From positions 34,201-57,777 of the forward strand of contig JAMPHH010000001.1 in NCBI GenBank assembly GCA_023663505.1: a stretch of DNA of 23,577 bases, read 5' to 3'. The stretch is from Muribaculum sp. (lineage in GTDB: Bacteria; Bacillota; Clostridia; Lachnospirales; Lachnospiraceae). The notes beneath the pieces are model-generated. The model saw only the letters and a program-made list of their open reading frames with translations, was not told the DNA's origin and did not search any database. Shown here one piece after another: positions 15,273 through 23,324 of this stretch. The translations under genes were made by a program, and so were the position numbers. Positions within the stretch are counted from its first letter, which is position 1. Every line of letters begins with the position of its first letter.

Positions 15273-16031
15273 TTGTTTTATTATATGGGATTTCTCATCA
15301 GGGGTGACCGAACCACGATCACGCCGAGTATGACCTATACGCAGCATCAGGGAGCACTGGGGGTCATTTTGCCGTTCCAATATCATCAGACGTTTCCTGC
15401 CTCTGATGAGCCGTATGAAAGCATATTGGTTAAGTTTACCTTGGATTTTGTAAAGCCTTTTACAGATATTTATGGGCTTCAGATTATGGACGTTATTTAC
15501 GCATATCCGTCGAATGAGTTTGACAAGGAATATGAAGGAAAATTGCATCGCTTATTTTTGGATATGGTTGAGGTGTATAACGGGGATTCCGATTTTAAAG
15601 AATTTACACTGCAATGTATGCTGTTTCAAGTATTCATTATCATTATAGAGCATCGTATCCTGAATAAAAACGCCATTATCTACAAAACCGCTTTGACAAA
15701 GGAAATCATGGAGAGTGTTTGTTTCATTGAAAGTCATTATCATGAAGCCTTCTCCATGGACGATGTTGCGGGCATGGTAGGGTTTTCGCCGTCTTATTTC
15801 TCCAAAATATTTAAAAAGCAATTAGGGAAGACATATTCCGAATATTTAAGCATGGTTCGGGTCACTCATGCGGAATCGCTGCTGGTCAATACAAGTAAAT
15901 CTGTCACCGAGATTGCTATGGAAACAGGATTTTCATACAGTAGTAAACTGACGGAGGCGTTTAAACGATGCGTTGGCATTACACCGTTGGAGTATAGGAA
16001 AACATATGTTGATCCTTATGCGAAATGGTAG
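15273..16031 (+). pseudogene. AraC family regulator, N-terminally truncated
   Basis: 252 codons from a TTG at 15273. The C-terminal double HTH is intact (HYHEAFSMDDVAGMVGFSPSYFSKIFKKQLG, read in pieces, then SVTEIAMETGFSYSSKLTEAFKRCVGITPLEYRK). The N-terminal cupin half begins in mid-domain with FLIRGDRTTITP, so about 30-40 residues usual for this family are missing. No ribosome-binding site precedes the TTG or the ATG at 15285, and an in-frame TGA lies just upstream. Base composition is more AT-rich than neighbouring polyamine genes. It may be a decayed regulator left from an AraC-ABC transporter pair; a shortened functional protein is possible but less likely. Confidence 0.65.
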
Positions 16032-16135
16032 TCAATTGTGTGATTGGCGTTGTTGGTCACGATGGAAATATTACAGCGTGAATCCTTGTGCACAATAGTG
16101 ATAAGCTGTGCAAAAGCAGTTGTAATCAAGAAGAA

Positions 16136-16321
16136 ATGATGTATACTGGATATAGTAGGAGTGGTGTGCCAAATATTTACTCTGTTTGGGAGGCAGAAGG
16201 TTGGAATCAGCCAATAGTAGAGGAACAGTATGGTCCGGATCGAACCATTGAGCAGGTGCTTTCATTTATGCAGGGAAGTAATCGCAATCGCAGGTATATG
16301 AAGGTCAAAGGAGACAACTGA
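16136..16321 (+). CDS. Small hypothetical protein overlapping nspC
   Basis: 61 codons from the ATG at 16136 (a GTG at 16088 would add 16 residues). Recognisable elements are VPNIYSVWEAEGW, EEQYGPDRTIEQVLSFM and a basic tail. Its TGA overlaps the nspC ATG by one base (TGATG), so if translated it would feed ribosomes into nspC. The ribosome-binding site is weak (AAGAAGAA). I do not recognise the family; it might be a remnant carried in with the AraC/ABC debris upstream. Confidence 0.45.
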   Translation: MMYTGYSRSGVPNIYSVWEAEGWNQPIVEEQYGPDRTIEQVLSFMQGSNRNRRYMKVKGDN

Positions 16322-17499
16322 TGAATTTTGAAGAATTACCTACCCCCTGTTATGTGGTGGACGAGGCGTTGATAGAGAGGAATCTGGATATTTTGCATGG
16401 CGTGGCGCAGCGGACGGGGGCTAAGATTTTGTTGGCGCAGAAGGCTTTCTCTAATTATGCCCTCTATCCGCTGATTGGCAGCAAGCTAAACGGGGCTACG
16501 GCAAGCGGTTTGTTTGAGGCAAGGCTTGGGGCGGAGGAGATGGTGCTGCCGCTTCGGGCGAAGGGGAGGCTTTGCGAGAACCATATTTTCTCCCCTGCGT
16601 ATAGGGAGGACGAGTTTGCGCAGATTTTGAAGTATTGTGACCATATCGTGTTTAATTCATGGCGGCAGGTGGAGCGATTCGGCTGTCAGGCGAAGGCGGC
16701 GGGGAGACAGATTGGGCTGCGCATCAATCCGGAGTTCTCAACCCAAGAGGGGCATGAGATTTATGACCCGTGCGCGTTCGGCTCCAGACTGGGCGCGACC
16801 TTGGTGGAGTTTGCTGCGGGGTGCGGACAGAAGGCGGGCAGCAGGACACTGTTGGAGCTGTTGGACGGGCTGCATTTTCATACGCTCTGTGAGCAGGACG
16901 CGGACGCGCTGCAGCAGACCTTGGAGGTGGTGGAGAGGAAGTTCGGGAGCTTTTTTAAGCATATCAAGTGGCTGAATCTGGGAGGCGGTCATCATATTAC
17001 CAGACAGGGGTATGATATTGCGCTTTTGGAGCAATGTATCAATCATATACAGGACAAGTATGAGCTGCAGGTGTATTTGGAGCCGGGGGAGGCTGTGGCG
17101 TTGAACGCGGGTTTCTTGGTGACAACCGTTTTGGAGGTGCAGCATAAGGATATCGACATTGCCATTCTGGATACTTCCGCTGCCTGTCATATGCCTGATG
17201 TGTTGGAAATGCCGTATCGCCCGCCTCTGCGAAACAGCGGAGCGCCGAAGGAAAAGACTTATACATACCGCTTGGGTGCGCCCACCTGTCTGGCGGGGGA
17301 TATCATTGGGGACTATTCCTTTGACGCGCCTCTGCAGGAGGGCGACAGACTGGTGTTTGAGGATATGGCAATCTATTCCATGGTGAAGAACAATACCTTT
17401 AACGGAATGCCCCTGCCTGCCATTGTGATAAAGGGTAAAGATGGGGAGTATCGTGTCTGGAAGCAGTTTGGATATGAGGATTTTAAGGGGCGGTTGTAG
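16321..17499 (+). CDS. nspC: Carboxynorspermidine/carboxyspermidine decarboxylase
   Basis: 392-aa fold-type III PLP decarboxylase (alanine racemase-like barrel plus beta domain). K41 in LLAQKAFSNYA is the PLP lysine; WLNLGGGHH (G221-H225) and YLEPGEAVALNAG (254-257 EPGE) bind the cofactor phosphate; LDTSAACHMPDVLEMPYRP and APTCLAGDIIGDYSF are the characteristic CASDC/CANSDC blocks, the second with the active-site cysteine from the other subunit. It decarboxylates carboxyspermidine to spermidine, or carboxynorspermidine to norspermidine. GGAG lies 7 nt before the ATG. Partner of the CASDH gene, from which it is separated by the decayed insert. Confidence 0.95.
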   Translation: MNFEELPTPCYVVDEALIERNLDILHGVAQRTGAKILLAQKAFSNYALYPLIGSKLNGATASGLFEARLGAEEMVLPLRAKGRLCENHIFSPAYREDEFAQILKYCDHIVFNSWRQVERFGCQAKAAGRQIGLRINPEFSTQEGHEIYDPCAFGSRLGATLVEFAAGCGQKAGSRTLLELLDGLHFHTLCEQDADALQQTLEVVERKFGSFFKHIKWLNLGGGHHITRQGYDIALLEQCINHIQDKYELQVYLEPGEAVALNAGFLVTTVLEVQHKDIDIAILDTSAACHMPDVLEMPYRPPLRNSGAPKEKTYTYRLGAPTCLAGDIIGDYSFDAPLQEGDRLVFEDMAIYSMVKNNTFNGMPLPAIVIKGKDGEYRVWKQFGYEDFKGRL

Positions 17500-17503
17500 T
17501 GTA

Positions 17504-17519
17504 TATAATTCGGATTATA
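17504..17519. promoter_or_regulatory. Short palindrome between nspC and aguA
   Basis: TATAAT-TCGG-ATTATA is a perfect 6-bp dyad in the 131-nt spacer before aguA. It could be an operator or part of a local promoter; nothing else was seen in this spacer. Confidence 0.25.
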
Positions 17520-17630
17520 CAAATTTGAAAACAGTGTGGCTATGGTATCGCTTTTATGCAGAGGTTGTAAGCGGTCAACTATTTTGCAATTACTTAATGA
17601 AATTAGGATAAGAAAGGGTTTGGTATCAAT

Positions 17631-18725
17631 ATGAGAATCATCACGGAGACAACCCCCGCATTGGACGGGTATCATATGCCGGCGGAGTATGAGCCTCATA
17701 GCGGCTGCATCATGATTTTTCCGGAGAGGGCGGATTCATGGCAGTATGGAGGCTATGCGGCTCGCAAGGCTTTTGCGCAGGTGGCGGAGGTGATCGCCCG
17801 CTCGGAGGAGGTGACGGTCTGTGCGTCCGCTGCCCAGTATGACAATGCCCGCGCCTTGCTTTCGCCGCGGATTCGTGTGGTGGAGATGTCCAGTAATGAC
17901 GCATGGGCGAGGGACTATGCGCCCACCTTCGTGGTGAGAGAGGGAGATGTGCGGGGGATTGACTGGGGCTTTAACGCATGGGGAGGTCTGCATGACGGCT
18001 TGTATTTCCCGTGGGATAAGGATAATGCCATGGCGCGCAAGCTCTGTGATTTATTTCAAAATGATGTGTATTGCAAACGGGATTTTATATTGGAGGGCGG
18101 TTCTATCCATGTGGACGGGGAGGGAACCTGTCTGGTGACGGAGAGCTGTCTGTTGAGTGAAGGGCGCAATCCGAGGCTCAAGCGGGAGGAGATTGAGCAG
18201 ACCTTGCGGGAGTATCTGGGAGTGTCTGTGGTCATTTGGCTGCCCTGTGGAATCTATCATGACGAGACCAACGAGCATGTGGATAATATTTGTGCGTTTG
18301 TGAAGCCCGCCGAGGTAGTGCTTGCATGGACGGAGGACGAGGCAGATGTGCAGTATGAGATGTCGAAACGTTGTCTGGAGGTGTTGGAGCGGGCTGTGGA
18401 CGCCAAGGGGAGACATATCAAGGTGCATAAGCTCCCTCTGCCCGCGCCTGTGACCATGACGGCGCAGGAGTGCGAGGGCTTGGACGCCTGTTGGGACGAG
18501 CCCACCCGCACCCCGGGGGAGCGCTTGGCTGCCTCTTATGTGAATTTCTATATTTCCAATGCGCATATTGTCATGCCGGGCTTTGGAGACCCTATGGACG
18601 GGCGCGCAAGGGAGGTTCTGCAGGGCTTGTTCCCTGAGCGGGAGGTGGTGCAGATTTACGCAAGGGATATCCTGATTGGCGGGGGGAATATTCACTGTAT
18701 CACGCAGCAGATTCCTAGGGGGTAG
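17631..18725 (+). CDS. aguA: Agmatine deiminase
   Basis: 364-aa guanidino-modifying enzyme (Porphyromonas-type peptidylarginine deiminase family, five-bladed propeller) that hydrolyses agmatine to N-carbamoylputrescine and ammonia. Conserved pieces: DGYHMPAEYEPHSGCIMIFPER at the start (in two parts), NDAWARDYAPTFVV, FILEGGSIHVDGEGT, the catalytic histidine in DETNEHVDN, and nucleophile C356 in IGGGNIHCITQQIPRG at the C-terminus. The ATG at 17631 gives the standard N-terminus, though its ribosome-binding site (AAAGGG) is somewhat far. It supplies the middle step of arginine-agmatine-putrescine, but aguB is about 3 kb downstream beyond an inserted ATPase gene. Confidence 0.96.
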   Translation: MRIITETTPALDGYHMPAEYEPHSGCIMIFPERADSWQYGGYAARKAFAQVAEVIARSEEVTVCASAAQYDNARALLSPRIRVVEMSSNDAWARDYAPTFVVREGDVRGIDWGFNAWGGLHDGLYFPWDKDNAMARKLCDLFQNDVYCKRDFILEGGSIHVDGEGTCLVTESCLLSEGRNPRLKREEIEQTLREYLGVSVVIWLPCGIYHDETNEHVDNICAFVKPAEVVLAWTEDEADVQYEMSKRCLEVLERAVDAKGRHIKVHKLPLPAPVTMTAQECEGLDACWDEPTRTPGERLAASYVNFYISNAHIVMPGFGDPMDGRAREVLQGLFPEREVVQIYARDILIGGGNIHCITQQIPRG

Positions 18726-18730
18726 GGATA

Positions 18731-18786
18731 GTCAACAACCCCGCTGCAAGCAACGGGGCATCAAGCTTGCAACGCTGCAGAGCAGC
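18731..18786 (+). repeat. Dispersed intergenic repeat family 2, copy 2
   Basis: GTCAACAACCCCGCTGCAA, CATCAAGCTTGCAA and GCAGAGCA appear in the same order as in the reverse copy at 6061-6139. CCCCGCTGC and GCAGCGGGG (to 18790) can form a stem. It directly follows aguA. The next 100 nt hold further short inverted pieces (CGCCAAT/ATTGGC, CATGCAAGCATG) but no gene. Confidence 0.75.
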
Positions 18787-18950
18787 GGGGTATTGACCCT
18801 CGCGGCATTCGCCAATCCAAATTTGTTGGATTTGTGCTCATGCAAGCATGGCAATTGGCTCATTGCTCGCGGGAATAAAATAATGAATAGTGAAAAAATA
18901 GTGTAAAAATAGTGTAATTTTAATGAAATTTTTCGACGAGCGTGTTATAC

Positions 18951-18956
18951 TATAAT
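18951..18956 (+). promoter_or_regulatory. Possible promoter ahead of the AAA ATPase gene
   Basis: TATACTATAAT carries a consensus TATAAT at 18951-18956, but no good -35 is seen at the right distance. It lies about 190 nt before the ATPase start. AAAAGGAG just downstream looks like an orphan ribosome-binding site without an open frame. Confidence 0.3.
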
Positions 18957-19040
18957 GCAAGCGAAAAGGAGCGAGTTCGTTCTTATCTGCTTAGTGAGTT
19001 TATCTTTGTAAATGAAAAGAAGATTTTATATAGTAAATTC

Positions 19041-19085
19041 TTAACGTGAGCGTTTTTGACAAAATCGCAAAAACGCTCACGTTAA
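19041..19085. repeat. Perfect 18-bp inverted repeat
   Basis: TTAACGTGAGCGTTTTTG and CAAAAACGCTCACGTTAA are perfect reverse complements around a 9-nt loop. No T-run follows on the + strand, so it is not a typical terminator; it lies about 60 nt before the ATPase gene and could be a protein-binding or mobile-element site. Confidence 0.75.
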
Positions 19086-19148
19086 ATTTGAAGATATCTC
19101 ATGTTTCTGATAGTGTAGATTAGAAAAAATTGATTGCAGGTGAAAAAT

Positions 19149-20402
19149 ATGGATTGGTACCCAAGGGAGAACTATTTAAAGAAAATTCGTGATTTTTATC
19201 ATGCCACGGATATCATCAAGGTTATAACCGGTGTCAGAAGATGCGGTAAGTCTTGCTTGATGGAGACAATCGCAGACGAGCTAAAAAGAGAAGGAATTCC
19301 TGAAAAAAATATTCTTTTTTTTGATCTTGACAGTAAGGATTATAACAAAATTATAAAGACTGACCAACTGGAACAATTGATTCAAAGCGTACAAGATGTG
19401 AAGGGGACAAAATATCTTTTTATTGATGAGGTGCAAAATGTTGGTGGATTTGAAATTGTTCTTAATGGTTTCCGAGGGACTGGTGAATGGTCGATTTTTA
19501 TTACGGGATCAAATTCTTATCTTCTGAGTGGTGAGTTGATGACAAAACTTACCGGTAGATATATTGAATTTGAGATGTTCCCACTTTCTTTTGAGGAATA
19601 CGAAGATATTAAGAAGTTCTACGGCAAAGAAATTGCCCCCGACCGTCAGGAAGAATTGCAGAACTATATTCTTGAGGGTGGATTTCCGAGAACTATTAAT
19701 TTGAATACAATGGCTGCGAAGCGCAGATATGTTCAAAGTGTTATTGATGAGATTTTTGAAAAAGATATACGCAGACGGTTGAAAATTCGTAATAAGAGTA
19801 CTTTTGAGACAGTTCAGAAATATATCATCAATAACTTCGGGTCTGCTACGAGTTTAAAGAGTCTCAAAAAGGCAATTGAACATGCCGGAACTCCAATAAG
19901 CGAAGCCACTATTGCAAGATATATCAAGGCTTTGCTTGACGCAAAGATTCTTTATGAGTGCCCAAGGTTTGATATGAAGTCAAAGAAGTCCTTAAATGGG
20001 GAAAAGAAGTATTATCTTGCGGATTTGAGTTTTTATTATGCTCAAAATACTGATAATAGGATTAACTTTGGTCCGGTATTGGAGAACATCACATATGTAT
20101 ACGCAAGGTCGCATGACTATTCTGTAAGTGTAGGTAGAATTGGAAAATTTGAATGTGACTTTATACTTAGAGATAACGAAATGAATTATTCCTATGTCCA
20201 AGTTTCTTATACGATAGCGTTGTCGAAGGAAACGGAAGATCGAGAGTATAGAGTGTTGGAATCGATAAAGGATAATTATCCTAAGTATGTTGCTACCGTA
20301 GATTCTTTGCTTCAACGGCGCAATGGCATAGCACATATAAATCTTGTCGATTTCATGAAAAATGGTAAGGAATTTGTAACTGTTGAGAACCAAGCAAATT
20401 AA
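19149..20402 (+). CDS. AAA-family ATPase with DUF4143
   Basis: 417-aa P-loop protein: Walker A GVRRCGKSC (28-36), Walker B YLFIDEVQ (89-96), sensor ITGSNSYLLSGEL, the TGRYIEFEMFPLSFEEY linker, and the C-terminal DUF4143 half with a winged-helix-like part and a nuclease-like DFILRDNEMNYSYVQVSY region. These AAA_14/DUF4143 proteins are frequent in gut bacteria and archaea; their function is unknown, often linked to mobile or accessory DNA. The ATG at 19149 follows CAGGTGA; a TTG at 19134 is less likely. The gene is more AT-rich than the polyamine genes on both sides and splits aguA from the MATE-aguB pair, so it is probably an insertion. Confidence 0.9.
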   Translation: MDWYPRENYLKKIRDFYHATDIIKVITGVRRCGKSCLMETIADELKREGIPEKNILFFDLDSKDYNKIIKTDQLEQLIQSVQDVKGTKYLFIDEVQNVGGFEIVLNGFRGTGEWSIFITGSNSYLLSGELMTKLTGRYIEFEMFPLSFEEYEDIKKFYGKEIAPDRQEELQNYILEGGFPRTINLNTMAAKRRYVQSVIDEIFEKDIRRRLKIRNKSTFETVQKYIINNFGSATSLKSLKKAIEHAGTPISEATIARYIKALLDAKILYECPRFDMKSKKSLNGEKKYYLADLSFYYAQNTDNRINFGPVLENITYVYARSHDYSVSVGRIGKFECDFILRDNEMNYSYVQVSYTIALSKETEDREYRVLESIKDNYPKYVATVDSLLQRRNGIAHINLVDFMKNGKEFVTVENQAN

Positions 20403-20444
20403 ACTGGAAATGTGCATTCAAGAACATCTTTTCAGGGCAATTTA

Positions 20445-20483
20445 TTTGGCGAGAGCCAAAGACCGAGCAAACACGTAGTGTTT
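20445..20483. repeat. Paired short hairpins before the MATE gene
   Basis: Hairpins TTTGGC/GCCAAA (20445-20460) and AAACAC/GTGTTT (20469-20483) lie back to back in the 140-nt spacer after the ATPase gene. No T-run follows. They may be an intergenic repeat element or a processing signal. Confidence 0.45.
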
Positions 20484-20542
20484 ACGAGGTTGGTTCTGAA
20501 TAGTTACAGGAATTTTAAACAGTGAAATGAAGGGATAAAGGT

Positions 20543-21844
20543 ATGGAGCAGTCTAAGTACAGATTTTCGACAAAGCTTTTTGTAAGTCTTGTTGCGCTTT
20601 CCTTAGTGCCATTTGCTTATCAGCTTGTGAGGACAAGGTTGATAGCGAGTATTCCGGACACAAGCGGATTGAGTATCGCAGGGCATATTGAATGGTTTGA
20701 CCTTATCAACGAAACATTGCAGGCTTTTCTGATTGTGCCCCTTTATTCCCTTTTTAACAAGGTACATTCGGATAAAGAGCGGTTTCGGGAACGGATAGCG
20801 GGGACGGCGGTTCTCTCATTTGTGATATACATATTCTTTTCTGTCATCATTCTTGTAAAATGCCGAAGTATTGTGTCCGGCATGGGCGCAACAGAAAATG
20901 TTCAAATCGTGACAAGGTATCTGCAGCTTGAAACAGTTGGGTTTATTGTGGGGATTATAGCTTCGTTTGCTTATGTGCTGTTTGTTGTGATTGAGAAGGC
21001 GAGGTATGTGTATATCCTTCTTGCGTTGAAAACCGCTGTCACTATCGTGGGAGATCTGCTGCTCATTCCGTCCTTTGGAGTAAACGGGATTGCGTATTCC
21101 AATATTGCTGTGAGTATCGTTTCGTCCGTCTGCTGTGTCGTGATGCTCAAGTACGAAGATCTCTTGCCAAGCAAGGGGATTCGTTTGAGCAAGGATTTGG
21201 TGCGGGACTATGTGCGTGTCGGTTTGTTCTCGGGAGGACAGATACTCTTGGATAACATTATCTATGCGTGTGTTGTCTGCAAAATGGTAAACGAGGTAGC
21301 AGAGCAGGGAAATTATTGGGTGGCGAACAACGTGATATGGGGACTTTTGTTAATTCCGGTCAGCGCGATGTCTGAGGTGGTAAAGAAGGACTGTGCTGAC
21401 AGGATCGAGAGAGGGAATATTGTGGCATACCTAAAGGTCTGTATGTGGACTTTTCTTATGTGGGGCGTATTTCTTCTTGTGCTGAATCCTTTTTTAAACA
21501 GGGTAATGGGGATTAGCAACTACAATGATATTTCTCATATTATCTATGTTGTGCTGCCGTTCTATATTGCGTATACGATATCGCAGGTGATAAGCAGTAT
21601 CTTTATCGGAAAGGGAGAGACTTGGCGCAACGCTATCGTGTCGGTTGTGGTCAATCTTGTGTATTATCCGATTGTTTATTTGATGGTGCGGGCAGGAATA
21701 TTTATGCCTTCCATTGATTTTATATGTATTATGTTTGGCATGGGCATGGTTATCAATATGGTGTGCTGTGTATGTCTGTGGTGGAGATCAAAATTGCGTG
21801 TTGATATAAATTTTGCTATACAGAACAGGGGAGAAAAAGAATGA
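20543..21844 (+). CDS. MATE family transporter, candidate polyamine-pathway exporter
   Basis: 433-aa polytopic protein with about twelve hydrophobic segments in two related halves; features include QLVRTRLIASIPDTSGLS near helix 1-2, LLLIPSFGVNGIAYSN, and VNLVYYPIVYLMVRAG, fitting the MATE superfamily (cation-coupled exporters of organic cations and drugs). AAGGG precedes the ATG by about 8 nt. The stop overlaps the aguB start by 4 nt (ATGA), so the two are translationally coupled. Export of a pathway cation such as agmatine, putrescine or spermidine is an attractive inference but not shown by sequence; drug export is the alternative. Confidence 0.85.
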   Translation: MEQSKYRFSTKLFVSLVALSLVPFAYQLVRTRLIASIPDTSGLSIAGHIEWFDLINETLQAFLIVPLYSLFNKVHSDKERFRERIAGTAVLSFVIYIFFSVIILVKCRSIVSGMGATENVQIVTRYLQLETVGFIVGIIASFAYVLFVVIEKARYVYILLALKTAVTIVGDLLLIPSFGVNGIAYSNIAVSIVSSVCCVVMLKYEDLLPSKGIRLSKDLVRDYVRVGLFSGGQILLDNIIYACVVCKMVNEVAEQGNYWVANNVIWGLLLIPVSAMSEVVKKDCADRIERGNIVAYLKVCMWTFLMWGVFLLVLNPFLNRVMGISNYNDISHIIYVVLPFYIAYTISQVISSIFIGKGETWRNAIVSVVVNLVYYPIVYLMVRAGIFMPSIDFICIMFGMGMVINMVCCVCLWWRSKLRVDINFAIQNRGEKE

Positions 21845-22719
21845 GACAAGTGACCGTGGCGGCGGTGCAGATGTACTGCAACCGTTCCAGAGAGGAGAAT
21901 ATCGCCGCAGCCGACAGACTGGTGCGGGAGGCGGCAGCAAATGGGGCACAGATTGTGCTTTTGCCGGAGCTTTTTGAGACATGGTACTTCTGTCAGGAGA
22001 GAAATTATGCTTCCTATCAATTGGCGACAACTGTGTCAGAAAACCCTGCAATCCTGCATTTTCAGCGGGTTGCAAAGGAATTGGGGGTTGTGCTTCCGAT
22101 TAGCTTCTTTGAGAGGGAGGGCAATGTGACCTACAATTCCATAGCAGTGCTTGACGCGGACGGAGAGCTGATGGGTGTCTATCGTAAGACACATATTCCT
22201 GATGACCATTTTTATCAGGAGAAGTTTTATTTTACGCCGGGCAACACGGGCTTCAAGGTGTGGAATACCCGCTATGGCAGGATTGGGGTAGGCATCTGTT
22301 GGGATCAGTGGTTTCCCGAGACGGCTCGCTGTATGGCGCTTATGGGGGCGGAGCTTTTGCTGTATCCCACGGCGATTGGCTCGGAGCCTATCATTGACTG
22401 TGACAGTATGCCGCATTGGAGACGCTGTATGCAGGGACATGCCGCCGCCAATGTGATGCCTGTCATTGCTGCCAACCGTATCGGAAAAGAAGAAGTGACA
22501 CCAGTGTCAGACAACAATAATCAAAGGTCTGAATTGGTATTTTATGGTTCTTCCTTTATCACGGACGAGACCGGAGAGGTGAAGGAGGACGCGGGTCGCA
22601 CGGAGGAGTGCGTGATCTGCCATACATTTGATTTGGACGCTGTGGAGGAGCTGCGCTTTTCATGGGGGCTATTCCGTGACCGCCGACCGGAGATGTATGG
22701 GGAGATTGCTTCAAGATAG
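21841..22719 (+). CDS. aguB: N-carbamoylputrescine amidase
   Basis: 292-aa carbon-nitrogen hydrolase of the nitrilase superfamily that splits N-carbamoylputrescine to putrescine, CO2 and ammonia. The Glu-Lys-Cys triad is clear: E43 in LLPELFETWYF, K116 in YRKTHIPDDHFYQEKFYF, C153 in GVGICWDQWFPE. The FETWYFCQER and HIPDDHFYQEK blocks are typical of plant and bacterial AguB rather than of other nitrilase branches. Its ATG overlaps the MATE stop; no separate strong ribosome-binding site is seen except within the MATE tail (GGGGAGAAAAAG). It completes the agmatine route begun by SpeA and AguA and is the last recognisable gene of the polyamine locus. Confidence 0.95.
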   Translation: MRQVTVAAVQMYCNRSREENIAAADRLVREAAANGAQIVLLPELFETWYFCQERNYASYQLATTVSENPAILHFQRVAKELGVVLPISFFEREGNVTYNSIAVLDADGELMGVYRKTHIPDDHFYQEKFYFTPGNTGFKVWNTRYGRIGVGICWDQWFPETARCMALMGAELLLYPTAIGSEPIIDCDSMPHWRRCMQGHAAANVMPVIAANRIGKEEVTPVSDNNNQRSELVFYGSSFITDETGEVKEDAGRTEECVICHTFDLDAVEELRFSWGLFRDRRPEMYGEIASR

Positions 22720-22793
22720 GGAAGGTGCTTTTCTACACCCTAGATGTCATTTGAGAAAGTTGTATAGATTGCAGGAATCGCGGGGGTATAAAG

Positions 22794-23054
22794 ATGTCAC
22801 ATAGCAAGCATACAAAGAGAGGTTATTCCTTGTATATTGAGAAATGGAACGGTGATGCCAAAAAGTACATAAATGTTTGCTGTATATGCGGGCATAGGGG
22901 TTACAGTCCGGTGATAGAACGTGACGAATTCTGTAATACTCTTGAAAATCAAGTGATTTACAGAGAACTGGTAAAAACACTTTGTAAACAGGAATTAGAC
23001 GAGTTAGGGCGTTGCGAAGCCTGTGCAAGAGTACAAGACAAGCATACGGTTTGA
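22794..23054 (+). CDS. Small zinc-ribbon-like hypothetical protein
   Basis: 86-aa basic protein with two Cys pairs, C29-x2-C32 (CCICGHRGYSPVIE) and C74-x2-C77 (GRCEACARVQD), separated by about 40 helical residues; a four-cysteine zinc site is likely. GGGGG about 7 nt upstream serves as ribosome-binding site. It starts 74 nt after aguB on the same strand, so it may share the transcript. Family not recognised; such small proteins may be nucleic-acid binding. No membrane segment. Confidence 0.65.
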   Translation: MSHSKHTKRGYSLYIEKWNGDAKKYINVCCICGHRGYSPVIERDEFCNTLENQVIYRELVKTLCKQELDELGRCEACARVQDKHTV

Positions 23055-23156
23055 CGGATATTGCTTACCAATATGGTTTGGGCAGTATCGCAGAAATGTT
23101 TATGCAGCAATTTTAAAAGTATGTACTCTACTGCTTTCGGTTTATAGGATTGCAGC

Positions 23157-23190
23157 TTAAAGGCTATCCAATTAAGCGGATAGCCTTTAA
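23157..23190. repeat. Inverted repeat, possible weak terminator
   Basis: TTAAAGGCTATCC and GGATAGCCTTTAA form a perfect 13-bp stem around an 8-nt loop. Only short T-runs flank it, so termination is possible but weak. It lies between the zinc-ribbon gene and the convergent Rpn-type gene; nothing else was seen in 23055-23231. Confidence 0.55.
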
Positions 23191-23231
23191 ACTGTAATCG
23201 ATTTCCTCCGTATCATCTGTAAATGTTTTGT

Positions 23232-23262
23232 TAAAAAAAGCCTCCGACTCGCACCGGAGGCT
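23232..23262 (-). terminator. Rho-independent terminator of the Rpn-type gene
   Basis: On the minus strand AGCCTCCG and CGGAGGCT form a perfect 8-bp stem (loop of 8) followed by TTTTTTT. It lies about 60 nt past the stop of the gene at 23325. Confidence 0.88.
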
Positions 23263-23324
23263 GGTAAACAATGTTTCTTTTAAATTTTTTGTTAAGGCGT
23301 GACGGGAGGAATAAATTTAATCAG

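Noticed and set aside
19041..19085. Terminator
   Set aside because: The stem is perfect but no U-run follows; bases after it are AAATTTG.
23042..23116. Short reading frame YGLTDIAYQYGLGSIAEMF resembling an AraC helix-turn-helix
   Set aside because: Only about 25 codons, no supporting sequence on either side; could be a relic or chance.
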